64,000 bases of DNA from Rhodococcus jostii NBRC 16295 (GCF_001894825.1 NZ_BCWY01000028.1:49873-113872), one strand, 5' to 3'. Shown: positions 52,847 to 62,656, numbered from the stretch's first letter. Notes: generated by a model not told the origin, from the sequence alone. Numbers and translations are program-made.

Positions 52847-54595
52847 GTGCCCAGCGATTTCGTGTCACATGTCCGCGCTCAGGTTGCCACGTACGGCGAC
52901 GACCGGTCCTACTTCTACCACCGGGAGGTCGGCCGCGAGCTCGTCGAGGAGGAGGTGACCTACCGCGAACTGGACCGGGACGCACGCGCACTGGCGGCAT
53001 GGCTGTCGGGGCGTCCCGAGGCCGAACACCCCGTGATGCTGCTGTATGTCGAAGGTATCGACTTTCTCGGTGCGTTCCTCGGATGCCTTTACGCCGGTGT
53101 GGTTGCGGTTCCCGCGCCCGTGCCGCACGACGCCCGCAGCATGCAGCGCGTGGCCACGATGTTCGACGATGCCGACGTGCGCCTCGTGCTCACCACCTCC
53201 GCGGTCGGCGATCTGCTCGACGTCTGGATTCAGGATTCCGGTCTCGCGGGCACGGTCGTCGTTGCTTCCACGGACACCATCGAGTTGGGCGATCCCGACG
53301 ACTGGCGGTTGCCGGATCTGGACGGTGACTCCCTTGCCTTACTCCAGTACACGTCGGGGTCCACCAGCGAACCCAAGGGCGTGATGGTGACGCACGGAAA
53401 CCTCCTGCACAACGCCGCCGCGATGACCCTGGCGAACGGCGCCGACGATGCGGTGACCGGAGTCGGCTGGCTTCCCCACTTCCACGACATGGGGTTGATC
53501 GGCATGCTGCTGCTGCCGATCTACTTCGGCGGGAATCTCGCGTTCATGTCGCCGATGGCCTTCCTCAAACGCCCGGTTCGCTGGCTGCAGTTGATCGACC
53601 GGCACCGCGCCGACATGACCCTCGGCCCGAATTTCGCCTACGACCTCGTCGCTCGACGCATCTCCGACGACCAGCTGGCCGGCCTGGACCTTTCCTCGGT
53701 GCGGGTCGCGCTCAACGGGGCCGAACCCATCCGGCCGCGGACGCTCGACGCCGTGATCGACCGGCTGGGCCCCTACGGATTTCGGGCCGGTGCGTTCCTG
53801 ACCGCTTACGGAATGGCCGAAGTGACCCTGCTGGCCACTGCCAGCGAGGTGGGTCGCGTCCCGCGATATCTCGAGGTCGACGTTGCGGCTCTCGAGCGCA
53901 ACGAGCTCGTTCCCATGGTGGGCGGCAGTCGACTGGTCAGCAGCGGTCGGCCGTTCGGTTGCGACATTCGGATCGTCGACCCGCACACCGGTCGAGAGCT
54001 ACCGACGGGCCGAGTCGGCGAGATCTGGATCTCCGGTGGCAGTGTCGCCGCGGGTTACTGGAACCGTCCCGACGAGACCGAGGTGAAGTTCCGCGCGACC
54101 CTCGCGGGCGTCGGACAATACCTGCGCACCGGTGACCTCGGGGTGTCGTACGACGGCGACGTCTACGTCACCGGCCGCCTCAAAGATCTGCTGATCGTCA
54201 ACGGACGAAACCTGTATCCGCAGGACATCGAGGAAGCGGTGCGGGACCTGCATCCTGCGCTCACCGGTTCGGCCGGAGTGGTGTTGTCGATGGACACCGG
54301 AGCGCACGAGCGCCTCCTGGTGATCCACGAGGTCAAGACCGCGTTGGTCGACGATCTGACACTGCCCGAGCTCGCTCGCCGGATCAAGCTCTCCGTTGCC
54401 CGGAACTTCGACGTCCACGCGCCGAGTGTGGTGCTGGTCGACCGTCACGGTGTGCATCGCACCACGAGCGGGAAGGTGCAACGCCGATCGATGCGCGCGT
54501 CCTTCATCGACTCTCGCGTCGACGCGGTGCTGCACGAGGAGATCGATCCGGCGGTGCAGCGACTCCGCACATCAGCTGTCGCACCGCACGCCTGA
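52847..54595 (+). CDS. Fatty-acyl-AMP ligase (FAAL)
   Basis: This 582-aa adenylating enzyme of the FAAL group has QYTSGSTSEPKGVMVTHGN as the ATP loop. PHFHDMGLIGMLLLPIYFGG, the MSPMAFLKRPVRWL segment and GPNFAYDL are typical of FAALs, as against acyl-CoA ligases. It should activate a free fatty acid to acyl-AMP and pass it to a carrier protein. The GTG at 52847 is preferred because GAGGGAGAA sits 6 nt upstream; the frame is open to 52739. It leads the PKS operon; the free ACP gene follows 30 nt on. Confidence 0.9.
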   Translation: MPSDFVSHVRAQVATYGDDRSYFYHREVGRELVEEEVTYRELDRDARALAAWLSGRPEAEHPVMLLYVEGIDFLGAFLGCLYAGVVAVPAPVPHDARSMQRVATMFDDADVRLVLTTSAVGDLLDVWIQDSGLAGTVVVASTDTIELGDPDDWRLPDLDGDSLALLQYTSGSTSEPKGVMVTHGNLLHNAAAMTLANGADDAVTGVGWLPHFHDMGLIGMLLLPIYFGGNLAFMSPMAFLKRPVRWLQLIDRHRADMTLGPNFAYDLVARRISDDQLAGLDLSSVRVALNGAEPIRPRTLDAVIDRLGPYGFRAGAFLTAYGMAEVTLLATASEVGRVPRYLEVDVAALERNELVPMVGGSRLVSSGRPFGCDIRIVDPHTGRELPTGRVGEIWISGGSVAAGYWNRPDETEVKFRATLAGVGQYLRTGDLGVSYDGDVYVTGRLKDLLIVNGRNLYPQDIEEAVRDLHPALTGSAGVVLSMDTGAHERLLVIHEVKTALVDDLTLPELARRIKLSVARNFDVHAPSVVLVDRHGVHRTTSGKVQRRSMRASFIDSRVDAVLHEEIDPAVQRLRTSAVAPHA

Positions 54596-54625
54596 CCCCA
54601 CGACCTTCGACCAGGAGACCTCCCG

Positions 54626-54913
54626 ATGCATTTCCCCACCAAGTCCAATGCGAGTGCACTCGCACCCATCATCGTCTGGCTCACCGGAAGGGTCGCGTTC
54701 CACACCGACCAGCCGCCGAGTGACGTCGACCCCGACATCCCCCTCACCGAGCTGGGAATCGCATCGGTGTCAGCGGTGAGCCTGTGCGGCGAGATCGAAG
54801 ACCAGTGGGAGCTCGAGCTGGATCCGACCGTGGTGTTCGACTACCCCACGGTCGCGGAGATGGCCGTCTTCATTGCCGGCGAAGTCGACTTCGCCGACCG
54901 GAACGCCTCGTGA
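54626..54913 (+). CDS. Acyl carrier protein
   Basis: This 95-aa carrier protein has the phosphopantetheine Ser47 in ELGIASVSAVSL. The residue before Ser is Ala instead of the usual Asp. It is acidic, helical and of usual size. CAGGAG precedes the ATG. It lies between the FAAL and the PKS and overlaps the PKS start (GTGA), so it is the likely acceptor of the FAAL-activated fatty acid and donor to the ketosynthase. Confidence 0.88.
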   Translation: MHFPTKSNASALAPIIVWLTGRVAFHTDQPPSDVDPDIPLTELGIASVSAVSLCGEIEDQWELELDPTVVFDYPTVAEMAVFIAGEVDFADRNAS

Positions 54914-57900
54914 CCGACATCGCCCTCGTCGGTCTCGACTGCCGCTTTCCGCAGGCACCCGACGCCGAGGCGTTGTGGCGGCTGCTGCTGGACGGCGGCG
55001 ACGGGATCGGCGACGTCCCGGCACAGCGATGGAACGCCGACGACTTCTACGACGAAGCCGGGGGGCCCGGCTCGGTCAACAACCGCAGCGGCGGATTCGT
55101 GGTCGACGCGGACGCGTTCGACCACGAGTTCTTCGGCATCGCACCCCGCGAAGCTGCCGCCATGGACCCGCAACAACGGCTGCTTCTCCAGACGGCATGG
55201 CGGGCGTTCGAGGATGCCACATTGGACCCGAAGGCCCAGTCCGGTTCCGACACCGGCGTGTTCGTCGGCGTGATGGCCAACGAATGGAACCTCCAAATGC
55301 GGGACGTCGCGCGCATCACGCCCCAGCTCGGAAGCGGCAACGGCTATTTCATGACGGCCAATCGGGTGTCCTACCACCTGAACCTCCGGGGCCCGAGCAT
55401 GGCGGTCGACACCGCATGTTCGTCGTCCCTCGTCGCGGTCCACCTGGCGTGCGCGGCGCTGCGGGCCGGCGAGTGCGATCAAGCCCTCGCCGGCGGTGTC
55501 AACATCGCCGTGACCCCCGCGTTGAACGTCTTCTACACCCAGGCAGGACTTTCCGCGCCCGACGGACGGTGCAAGCCGTTCAGCGGAAAGGCAGACGGAA
55601 TCGGTCGTGGCGAAGGTGTCGCGGTACTCGTGCTGCGTCGGTTGGAGGACGCCCAGGCCGAGGGTCTGCCGATCTATTCGGTGATCAAGGGAAGTGCCGT
55701 CAACAACGACGGCCGCAGCAACGGGATCACCGCGCCCAATCGCTGGGCCCAGCAGCAGGTCATCGAGAAGGCGTACCGGCGTGCGGGCGTATCGCCGGCG
55801 CAGGTCGCGTTCGTCGAAGCGCACGGCACGGGAACGGTGCTCGGCGACATGATCGAGGTCAACGCCCTCGGGCACCTCCACGCCGTGAACCGCCCCCAGC
55901 CGTGCGCTGTCGGGTCGATCAAAGGCAATCTCGGTCACACGGAGGGAGCGGCGGGTGTGGCCGGACTGATCAAGGTCGCCCTCTCGCTGCACCACCGCGT
56001 AGTACCGCCCAGCCGCTGGTCGGAGGGCGAGAACCAGCGACTGCGTATGGCGCACAATGGACTTCGCCTTCTTTCCGAACCGATGCCCCTGCCCGACGGC
56101 GAGGTGTACGGCGGAATCAGCAGCTTCGGGATCGGCGGCACCAACGCCCACCTGGTGATGGCCGGCGCTCCCACATCTGCGCCGACTCCACCGAGTGTCG
56201 GCGGCGGTGTGCTCACCCTGTCGTCGAACAACCGGGAAGGTCTGGCGCGCAACGCCGCCGTGCTCGCCGACGATCTGAGTACGAGTCACGCCGAGCTGGG
56301 CCGGATCTGCTGGTCCACGAACACCGTGAAGGTGTCGGGGCGACATCGGCTGGCGCTTCCGGCGCACGACCGGGACCAGGCGGTGGCGGCGCTCCGCGAC
56401 GCGGCCGTCGACGATCGCCGACTCGAGTCGCTGTCCGGACTGGCCCGTCCCGCGAGCGTCGGCTGGCTCTTCACCGGTCAGGGTTCGCAGTATCCGGGAA
56501 TGTCACGCTCACTGCACGAGAATTTCGGCGCCTACCGGCGCGCATTGTCCGAAGTGGATGAGCAGATGGCGCCACACCTGGGCCGCTCGGTCCGGACGCT
56601 GCTGCTCGATGCCGGTGACGAGATCCACCGTACCGAGTTCGCGCAGCCTGCCCTGTTCGCGTTGGAATACGCACTCGCGCAGGTACTCACGGAGACCGGA
56701 ATCGAGCCGGCGTGGCTGGTCGGGCACAGCGTCGGCGAGTACGCGGCCGCCGCGCATGCCGGCGTGTTCAGCCTGGACGACGCCTGCCGACTGATCGTCG
56801 CGCGCGGACGGCTCATGCAACAACTGCCCCGGGGCGGCACGATGCTGGCGGTCCGGGCCGCCCGCGAGGAGGTCGAAGCCCTGCTGGCCGAGGAACCAGC
56901 GGCGGCAGTGGCCGCGGTGAACGGGCCGCGGGATCTGGTGTTGTCGGGGGCCGCCGACACACTCGAACGCCTCGGCGCCACGCTGGCCGCAGCCGGATTC
57001 CGGGTCCGTCGCCTCACCGTGTCGCACGCGTTCCATTCGCCCCTCATGGAGCCGATGCGGGACGCCTTCGCCGAGGTCGCCGCGGGATGCACCTACCGCC
57101 CGCCCGAGATTCCTGTCTTCTCGACCGTGCTGGGACGGTTGCTCGACGTCGGCACGCCGATGGACGCGGCATATTGGACCGACCAGATCACGGCCACCGT
57201 GCGATTCGCGGACGCCGCAGCGGCCGCCATGGCCTCCGAACCGACCCATCTCCTCGAGTTGGGACCCGCACGTATCCTGTTGCCGCTCACGGCACGCGCG
57301 CATCCCGGCCAGTCGGCGCGGTACCTCGCGCCGTGCCCAGGTCCGGCGGCCACCGGCCACGAACTCGCCGACACCGTGTCTGCGCTGTACCGCGACGGAC
57401 TCGATCCCAGGTGGGACGCACTCTACGAGCCGGGCTCCCGGGTCCGCCGACGCCTGAGCGGCTACCAATTCGCGACCGAACATCGCTTCTGGACACCCGC
57501 CGACGCGCCCGTCCTGACCAACGCGACCACCGAATCCGGGCCGCCGCCCACACCGATCGCCTGTAGCCACGAGCCCGAGGACACCACGATGGATCAACTG
57601 ATCGCCCTCTTCCGACAGCAGACCGCCGTTCTCGCCGCTGCCGTCAATGGTGCGCCCGGAGTGGCCTTTCCCGACGCGGCGCCATCGACCGACGGTGCGC
57701 AGGCTCGCGCGGTTGCGGTCGATCGCATCGCGGCCAGGGTGCGCTCGGAAACCGCGCGAGTCAGCGGATTCCGCGCTGAGGCATTGAAGACGACGCAGAC
57801 CATTGTCGGCGACCTCGGATTCGACTCGATCATGATCACCGACCTGTTCGGCGGATTGAGCCGCGCATTCCCCGGTCTCGTCGTCGAACCGGAATGGTTC

Positions 57901-59238
57901 TCGCCGAACCGCACTCTCGGCGATGTGATCGATCACGTGACCGCGCAGTGGGCACCCCGGTCTTCCGCCGCAATTGCGCCGGGGCGGGACGAGTCCGTAC
58001 CGGCGCCCCCGCGCACGAGCGTGGCACCCGAGTTCCGCATCGAAGAGTTTCCAGAGGTCGAGGCGCTCGCCGAACGACTGAACACAGCCGAGGGTCTCGG
58101 CGTCACCAACCCGTACTTCCTGGTCAACGACGGGGTCACGCGGGACACCTCGATGATCGGCGGTGAGCAAGTGGTGAATTTCTCCAGCTACAACTACATC
58201 GGGATGTCCGGCCACCCCGCCGTCGTCTCGGCGGTACAGGACGCGGTCGCCCGGTACGGCAGTTCGTCTTCGGCCAGTCGCTTGCTGTCGGGCGAGAAAC
58301 CGGTGCACCGCGAACTCGAAGCCGAACTGGCCGGCCTGCTCGGCACCGACGACGCCATCGCCCTCGTCAGCGGGCACGCCACCAATGTGACGGTGATCGG
58401 TCATCTTCTCTCGGAGGGCGACCTGGTCATACACGACAGTCTGGCGCACGACAGTATTCTGCAGGGCTGCGCGCTGTCGGGCGCTACCCGGCGTCCGTTC
58501 CCGCACAACGACTACGCCGCGTTGGACGGGATCCTCACCGCGATCCGATCGCAGTACCGGCGGGTCCTCATCATCATCGAGGGTGTCTACAGCCAGGACG
58601 GTGACATTCCCGACCTGCCGGCCATGATCGCGGTGAAGAAGAAGCATCAGGCGTTGATGATGATCGACGAGGCGCACAGCATCGGGGTGCTCGGCGCCAC
58701 CGGTGGCGGCATCGGCGAGCACTTCGGCGTCGACCGCGCCGACGTGGAGTTGTGGTCCGGAACGATGTCGAAGGCCTTGGCCGGCTGCGGTGGGTACGTC
58801 GCGGGCAGTCGTGCGCTCATCCGATACCTGAAGTACACGACCCCCGGTTTCGTCTACAGCGTCGGGATGACGCCGATGAACGCCGCGGCATCGCTGGCCG
58901 CGATCCGGCAGATGCGGGCCGAACCGGAGGCGCTCGCTCGTCTGCGCCGGAACTCCCAACTCTTCCTCGCACTCGCCACCGAGGCCGGGATCGATACGGG
59001 AGACACCAGGGACACACCCGTGATTCCCTGCATTGTCGGGGATTCACTCCGGGCGCTCGCTCTGTCCAACGCGCTGCTCAGGCGTGGTATCAATGTGAAT
59101 CCGATCCTCTACCCGGCCGTCCCGGAAGACCTCGCACGGTTGAGGTTCTTCGTCACCTCGTGCCACACCGAAGACCAGATCCGCGCCACGGTACAGGCCC
59201 TCGCCGAGGAACTCGCCGAACTCCGGGTGAGTGCGTAG
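54910..59238 (+). CDS. Hybrid polyketide synthase, KS-AT-ACP-alpha-oxoamine synthase
   Basis: This 1442-aa protein starts at the GTG overlapping the ACP stop. KS is at 1-420 (Cys170, His305, His343, all present). AT is at about 515-800 with GHSVG (Ser607) and HAFH at 706-709, indicating malonyl-CoA. ACP is at about 935-1010 (Ser973 in GFDSI). The C-terminal PLP alpha-oxoamine synthase is at about 1085-1440, with DEAHSIG (Asp1253) and the PLP Lys1288 in TMSKALAG. No KR, DH or ER. It should extend a fatty acyl group once and release it by condensation with an amino acid, losing CO2. That gives a keto-amine close to PigH-type chemistry. Confidence 0.92.
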   Translation: MTDIALVGLDCRFPQAPDAEALWRLLLDGGDGIGDVPAQRWNADDFYDEAGGPGSVNNRSGGFVVDADAFDHEFFGIAPREAAAMDPQQRLLLQTAWRAFEDATLDPKAQSGSDTGVFVGVMANEWNLQMRDVARITPQLGSGNGYFMTANRVSYHLNLRGPSMAVDTACSSSLVAVHLACAALRAGECDQALAGGVNIAVTPALNVFYTQAGLSAPDGRCKPFSGKADGIGRGEGVAVLVLRRLEDAQAEGLPIYSVIKGSAVNNDGRSNGITAPNRWAQQQVIEKAYRRAGVSPAQVAFVEAHGTGTVLGDMIEVNALGHLHAVNRPQPCAVGSIKGNLGHTEGAAGVAGLIKVALSLHHRVVPPSRWSEGENQRLRMAHNGLRLLSEPMPLPDGEVYGGISSFGIGGTNAHLVMAGAPTSAPTPPSVGGGVLTLSSNNREGLARNAAVLADDLSTSHAELGRICWSTNTVKVSGRHRLALPAHDRDQAVAALRDAAVDDRRLESLSGLARPASVGWLFTGQGSQYPGMSRSLHENFGAYRRALSEVDEQMAPHLGRSVRTLLLDAGDEIHRTEFAQPALFALEYALAQVLTETGIEPAWLVGHSVGEYAAAAHAGVFSLDDACRLIVARGRLMQQLPRGGTMLAVRAAREEVEALLAEEPAAAVAAVNGPRDLVLSGAADTLERLGATLAAAGFRVRRLTVSHAFHSPLMEPMRDAFAEVAAGCTYRPPEIPVFSTVLGRLLDVGTPMDAAYWTDQITATVRFADAAAAAMASEPTHLLELGPARILLPLTARAHPGQSARYLAPCPGPAATGHELADTVSALYRDGLDPRWDALYEPGSRVRRRLSGYQFATEHRFWTPADAPVLTNATTESGPPPTPIACSHEPEDTTMDQLIALFRQQTAVLAAAVNGAPGVAFPDAAPSTDGAQARAVAVDRIAARVRSETARVSGFRAEALKTTQTIVGDLGFDSIMITDLFGGLSRAFPGLVVEPEWFSPNRTLGDVIDHVTAQWAPRSSAAIAPGRDESVPAPPRTSVAPEFRIEEFPEVEALAERLNTAEGLGVTNPYFLVNDGVTRDTSMIGGEQVVNFSSYNYIGMSGHPAVVSAVQDAVARYGSSSSASRLLSGEKPVHRELEAELAGLLGTDDAIALVSGHATNVTVIGHLLSEGDLVIHDSLAHDSILQGCALSGATRRPFPHNDYAALDGILTAIRSQYRRVLIIIEGVYSQDGDIPDLPAMIAVKKKHQALMMIDEAHSIGVLGATGGGIGEHFGVDRADVELWSGTMSKALAGCGGYVAGSRALIRYLKYTTPGFVYSVGMTPMNAAASLAAIRQMRAEPEALARLRRNSQLFLALATEAGIDTGDTRDTPVIPCIVGDSLRALALSNALLRRGINVNPILYPAVPEDLARLRFFVTSCHTEDQIRATVQALAEELAELRVSA

Positions 59239-59242
59239 CGAC

Positions 59243-60010
59243 ATGCTCAGCCCGTACCTCGACCGTCCGGGTCCGTCCGGTCCCCTTCGCCTGTTCTGCT
59301 TTCCTCATGCCGGCGGCGGGCCCGCCATGTATCGCCGCTGGCACCGCGCGCTGAGCCCACAGGTGTCGGTGTGGCCTGTGCAGCTGCCAAGGCGGGACGC
59401 CCACGTGGGAGAAGAACCGTTCAGCGACCTCGAGTCACTCGTCGCCGAACTGGAGACGGGGCTCGCTCAGTTCCTGACGGTGCCGCACGCGTTCTTCGGA
59501 CACAGCATGGGCGCGCTCGTGGCCTACCGGTTGGCGTGCCGCCGTCGCGCATCCGGCAATCCACTACCGCAGGCGTTGGTGCTGTCCGCGTACTCCGCCC
59601 CGCACCTGCCCCCGCCGCTGCCTCCGGTCGACGATCTGGACGACGCGACGCTGATCGGGTTTCTGCGCGCGACCGGTGGTCTCCCCGACGAGCTCCTGGA
59701 CTGGCCTGCATGGCTGGACCGATGGCTCCCCACCGTGCGGAACGATCTCTGTCTCTGCACAAATTTCCGGGATCCGGGGGACTCGGCTCTCACCTGTCCC
59801 ACGTATGTGCTCGGCGCCGACGCCGATCCGCTGGTCGGCGAACGCGATCTGCGGGCGTGGAGTCGACATACCACCCGGCTACGCGAGGTGCGCATGGTGG
59901 CGGGCGATCACTTCTATCTCGACAACGGACCCGAGCAGTTCTTTCGCGTGCTCAGACCGATGCTGCGCCCCCACGCCGAAGCGGCCGGGCACCAACGACA
60001 CGGAGCGTAA
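59243..60010 (+). CDS. Type II thioesterase
   Basis: This 255-aa alpha/beta hydrolase of the GrsT/RifR type has LFCFPHAGGGPAMY near the start, the nucleophile GHSMGA, an Asp in GADADPLV and the His in GDHFYL. It should remove stalled acyl groups from the PKS or NRPS carriers. It begins 4 nt after the PKS stop with ATG 59243; a GTG at 59231 overlapping the PKS end is possible. Its direct linkage shows that it belongs to the FAAL-ACP-PKS operon. Confidence 0.87.
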   Translation: MLSPYLDRPGPSGPLRLFCFPHAGGGPAMYRRWHRALSPQVSVWPVQLPRRDAHVGEEPFSDLESLVAELETGLAQFLTVPHAFFGHSMGALVAYRLACRRRASGNPLPQALVLSAYSAPHLPPPLPPVDDLDDATLIGFLRATGGLPDELLDWPAWLDRWLPTVRNDLCLCTNFRDPGDSALTCPTYVLGADADPLVGERDLRAWSRHTTRLREVRMVAGDHFYLDNGPEQFFRVLRPMLRPHAEAAGHQRHGA

Positions 60011-60254
60011 TCGACCCCGAGCGGGTGTACGAGTTGGTCCACCACGGTTCTTCACGTGGGTGCTGCCGATCGCCTCGGCCATGTGAGCCCCGAACTGCAC
60101 CCCTCGAACTCCCACCAGCGCTTCCGCATCCCTCCAGGGCTGCACTGGCGAGATGCCTGTTCGGGCGGAGCCCGGCCAGTGCCGACGCTCTCGGCGCCGA
60201 GGACCTGATCAACCGGATCCAAGGCGGCTGGCCTGTAACGGCTAGCCTCGATCC

Positions 60255-60941
60255 ATGATGCTGGCGAACGCCTGCGAGCTGTATCGAGACGCAGGCTTTA
60301 TCGGGCAGCCGGCGGCCGCTGTCACCAGCCTGGCCTTCGTGGTTGCGGGCCTCGCGGTCGTCGCGCGTCGTCCGCACGGCGCGCCGACCGTGACCTACGG
60401 CCTGCTCGTCGTCGCGGTCGGGGCCGGGTCGCTTGTTGCGCACGGACCCAACCCGTCGTGGCAAGCCTATGCACACGACATTCCGATCGCGACACTGCTC
60501 GCCTATATCGCCGTCGACGCCGCCTCCGACCGGTTTGGCCGTCGGCTGTCGCCGGGGTGGTGGCTCGTCGTTCCGCTCGTGATGGTTCCTACCGTGGCTG
60601 CCGGTTCGAGTGCATCCACGATCGTGCAGGGAATGCTCGCCGCGGTCGCCGCGGGACTCGGTCTGGAACGCGCCCGTGTCCGTCCGCAGCTGCGGCGCAC
60701 GACGATCGTCGCGGCACTGCTTCTCGCGTCCGGCGCTCTGCTCGGCACCGTCGGCGACCGGACGTCGATCTGCCGGCCGAGCAGCGTCCTGCAGGGTCAC
60801 GCGCTGTGGCACGTTCTCGCCGCCGCTGGATTGTGGCGGCTCGCGCCCACGATCGGTTCATCGTCAGATACGGCAGCGACATCGGCGGGCTCACCGCCGC
60901 CCACGAGCTCCGACGGCGGCTTCCGCCGACCGACGACGTGA
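60255..60941 (+). CDS. Membrane protein, CREST/alkaline ceramidase-like
   Basis: This 228-aa protein has about six or seven hydrophobic segments. YAHDIPIATLLAY and the late SICRPSSVLQGHALWHVLAA give the His/Asp and Cys-x-GHxxWHxL pattern of alkaline ceramidase-like CREST hydrolases, in which zinc-binding histidines sit in the membrane. It could cleave amide bonds in lipids. The last 30 residues (SSSDTAATSAG on) read through a TetR remnant and may not be native. Two adjacent ATGs open the frame. Next to a sphingoid-like synthase a lipid role is attractive but unproven; such genes also occur alone in actinobacteria. Confidence 0.65.
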   Translation: MMLANACELYRDAGFIGQPAAAVTSLAFVVAGLAVVARRPHGAPTVTYGLLVVAVGAGSLVAHGPNPSWQAYAHDIPIATLLAYIAVDAASDRFGRRLSPGWWLVVPLVMVPTVAAGSSASTIVQGMLAAVAAGLGLERARVRPQLRRTTIVAALLLASGALLGTVGDRTSICRPSSVLQGHALWHVLAAAGLWRLAPTIGSSSDTAATSAGSPPPTSSDGGFRRPTT

Positions 60942-61057
60942 CGGACCAGCTCGCGTTCGAGCTGGAAGGAACACTGCTGGCGGCCAACTCATATTTCCAT
61001 CTCTTCGCCGACACGCGCTATCTCGACCGCGCCCGCCTCGCGATGCGTACGCGCCTG
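60890..61057 (+). pseudogene. TetR-family C-terminal remnant
   Basis: A different frame from the membrane protein reads TAAHELRRRLPPTDDV, then QLAFELEGTLLAANSYFHLF and YLDRARLAMRTRL. This looks like the last helices of a TetR ligand domain. No HTH domain is present upstream, because the CREST-like gene occupies that space. The fragment is probably the relic of a deletion that fused two loci. Confidence 0.55.
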
Positions 61058-61098
61058 TCGAGTGGAGCATCGACACCAGAACGGACGGCAACCCGCGC

Positions 61099-61722
61099 AT
61101 GAGCACCCACACAACCGATAACGTCGCCTCCGGCGTCAGCGCTACCCGCCGCGGCCTCGGTATCTGAGTGACCCCACTCGAAACGCGCCGTGAGGTGATA
61201 CTGCACGTCGCCCGCCGCGCCGAAGATCTCGGCTATGACGGGTTCTTCCTCGCCGAAGGGTGGAGCCCGGATGCCGCCGTCCTGCTCGCCGAAATCGCCA
61301 CGAAAACCGAACGAATCATCATCGGTACCGGGGTGCTCAGCGTCTGGGGCCGCACCGCCGGGACCCTCGCGATGCTCGCCACCAGCCTCGACCAGGTCTC
61401 ACACGGCCGCTTCGTCCTCGGCTTGGGTGCAAGCAGTCCACAGCTCGTCGAAGGACTGCACGACCAATCGTTCACCGCGCCGGTGGCCAAGCTGCGCGCG
61501 GTCACCGCACAGGTCCGTCGACTGCGCGACGGCGAGCGGGTCCACCCGACGGCAACCCACGACCACCGGCCCCTGCGGCTGGGTGTCGCCGCGCACACCG
61601 GCCTGCCGATCTACCTCGCCGGACTCGGCAACAAAGATGCCGATCCTCACCCTCCCACCCCACCCCACCGCACCAGCGCCGAACTCGACTACATGCTCGA
61701 AACCATGCGCCCACACCCCTGA
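61099..61722 (+). pseudogene. LLM-class oxidoreductase, in-frame stop and truncated C-terminus
   Basis: The frame opens MSTHTTDNVASG and runs 22 codons to TGA at 61165-61167. It then continues directly, in the same frame, as TPLETRREVILHVARRAEDL with FLAEGW, IGTGVLSVWGRTAGTLA and HGRFVLGLGASSPQL, a luciferase-like F420/FMN oxidoreductase. It ends soon after PIYLAGLG, about 100 residues before the usual length. A GTG at 61168 could still start a short product, but without the N-terminal strand. I regard it as a decayed gene. Confidence 0.7.
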
Positions 61723-62028
61723 CGTTCCGCGGGGGCGGACGGTGCTGCCGCGTCGTCGTAACCCACCATTCGACTTCCGTCGGCCCCGCCGCAGTGGATC
61801 GTCGACGGATGGTGTGCGCCACCCCGCCCGGGTGAAGGTGTAACAATCCACGGAGAATCCGCAACCGTTTTCGAGTCTCACGGGCTGGCCAGCGGTTCCC
61901 GCTTCTGACCCGCGCTGCGCCCCGGCGAACGAATCGCTTCTCGTTCCGGCCTTCATGCGGATCGCCGGCGACGCCAACTGGTGGGCGCCGCGCCCAAACG
62001 CACACATCGGAATGCACGAGACGGCAGA
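61723..62028. other. Intergenic region with no feature seen
   Basis: These 306 nt lie between the truncated LLM gene and the convergent SnoaL-like gene. I saw no coding sequence with normal composition, no strong hairpin and no repeat. It probably contains further debris of the LLM gene. Confidence 0.4.
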
Positions 62029-62448
62029 TCAGTGGGGCGCGATGACACCCCGGTCGCCGATCTCGGCGCGGACGTCGATTACACGCCCGGACAGCAACCA
62101 GTCCGACGGGCCGCGTCGCCACTGGTCCCGGTACTCGCCGAGGCATTCGTACGTGGCGCCTGCATGGTCGCCGAGGCCGACGTGAAACGCCCGGAAGTAG
62201 GACCGGGTGCGTGCCGTGTCACCGTCGAGGTCGATGCGGATGTTGCCGATGAGGTGCTGGGTGACGCCGCAGACGTCGAGATGGGAGCGGACGCGGGCGA
62301 CCACATCGGCCGGCCCGTTCCGGCCGTAGGCCACGACATCCTCGGTGAGGGTCGCGGCGAACCCCGGCCAGTTTTTCGTGTCGAGCAGAGTGGCGAGAAC
62401 GTGCAGGCGGTCGGTGATCTGGACGCGGTCGGGAAGAGACTCGGGCAT
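62029..62448 (-). CDS. SnoaL-like / NTF2-fold protein
   Basis: This 139-aa cone-shaped fold protein begins with ITDRLHVLATLLDTKNWPGF and has LTEDVVAYGRNG, a VTQHLIGNIRIDLDGDTA strand and a C-terminal beta sheet. This matches nuclear-transport-factor-2-like hydratases, cyclases and isomerases (SnoaL_4 type). GAGGAGG precedes the ATG at 62448. It is divergent from the NRPS. It could modify a polyketide intermediate, but such proteins are common and its link to the PKS is not proven. Confidence 0.82.
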   Translation of the reverse strand: MPESLPDRVQITDRLHVLATLLDTKNWPGFAATLTEDVVAYGRNGPADVVARVRSHLDVCGVTQHLIGNIRIDLDGDTARTRSYFRAFHVGLGDHAGATYECLGEYRDQWRRGPSDWLLSGRVIDVRAEIGDRGVIAPH

Positions 62449-62521
62449 GGCTCGATCCTCCTCGGAGGACCGGCCCTGTCGGTCCCGGCATCCCGCTGAT
62501 CGAGACCAGGGTGTCGAACCC

Positions 62522-62538
62522 ACACCCCTAGGGGGTGT
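62522..62538. promoter_or_regulatory. Palindrome in the SnoaL-NRPS divergent region
   Basis: ACACCCC-TAG-GGGGTGT is a perfect 7-bp inverted repeat with a 3-nt centre. It lies 74 nt before the SnoaL-like start and 118 nt before the NRPS start. It is a likely operator for one or both genes. Confidence 0.5.
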
Positions 62539-62656
62539 TCTCGCGCACGGCGATCCGCGGGACTGTAGTGGCGTCGGTTCGTCCGGCTCCCCCTGCCCAG
62601 AGGACCGAGCGTCCCGCCGTGCATTCAGCGGCGCAAGCACCCTGGTTGGTGATGTG

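Noticed and set aside
56509..58959. Minus-strand frame of 816 codons inside the PKS
   Set aside because: It is entirely antisense to the KS-AT-ACP-AOS gene, whose catalytic motifs are clear in the plus strand.
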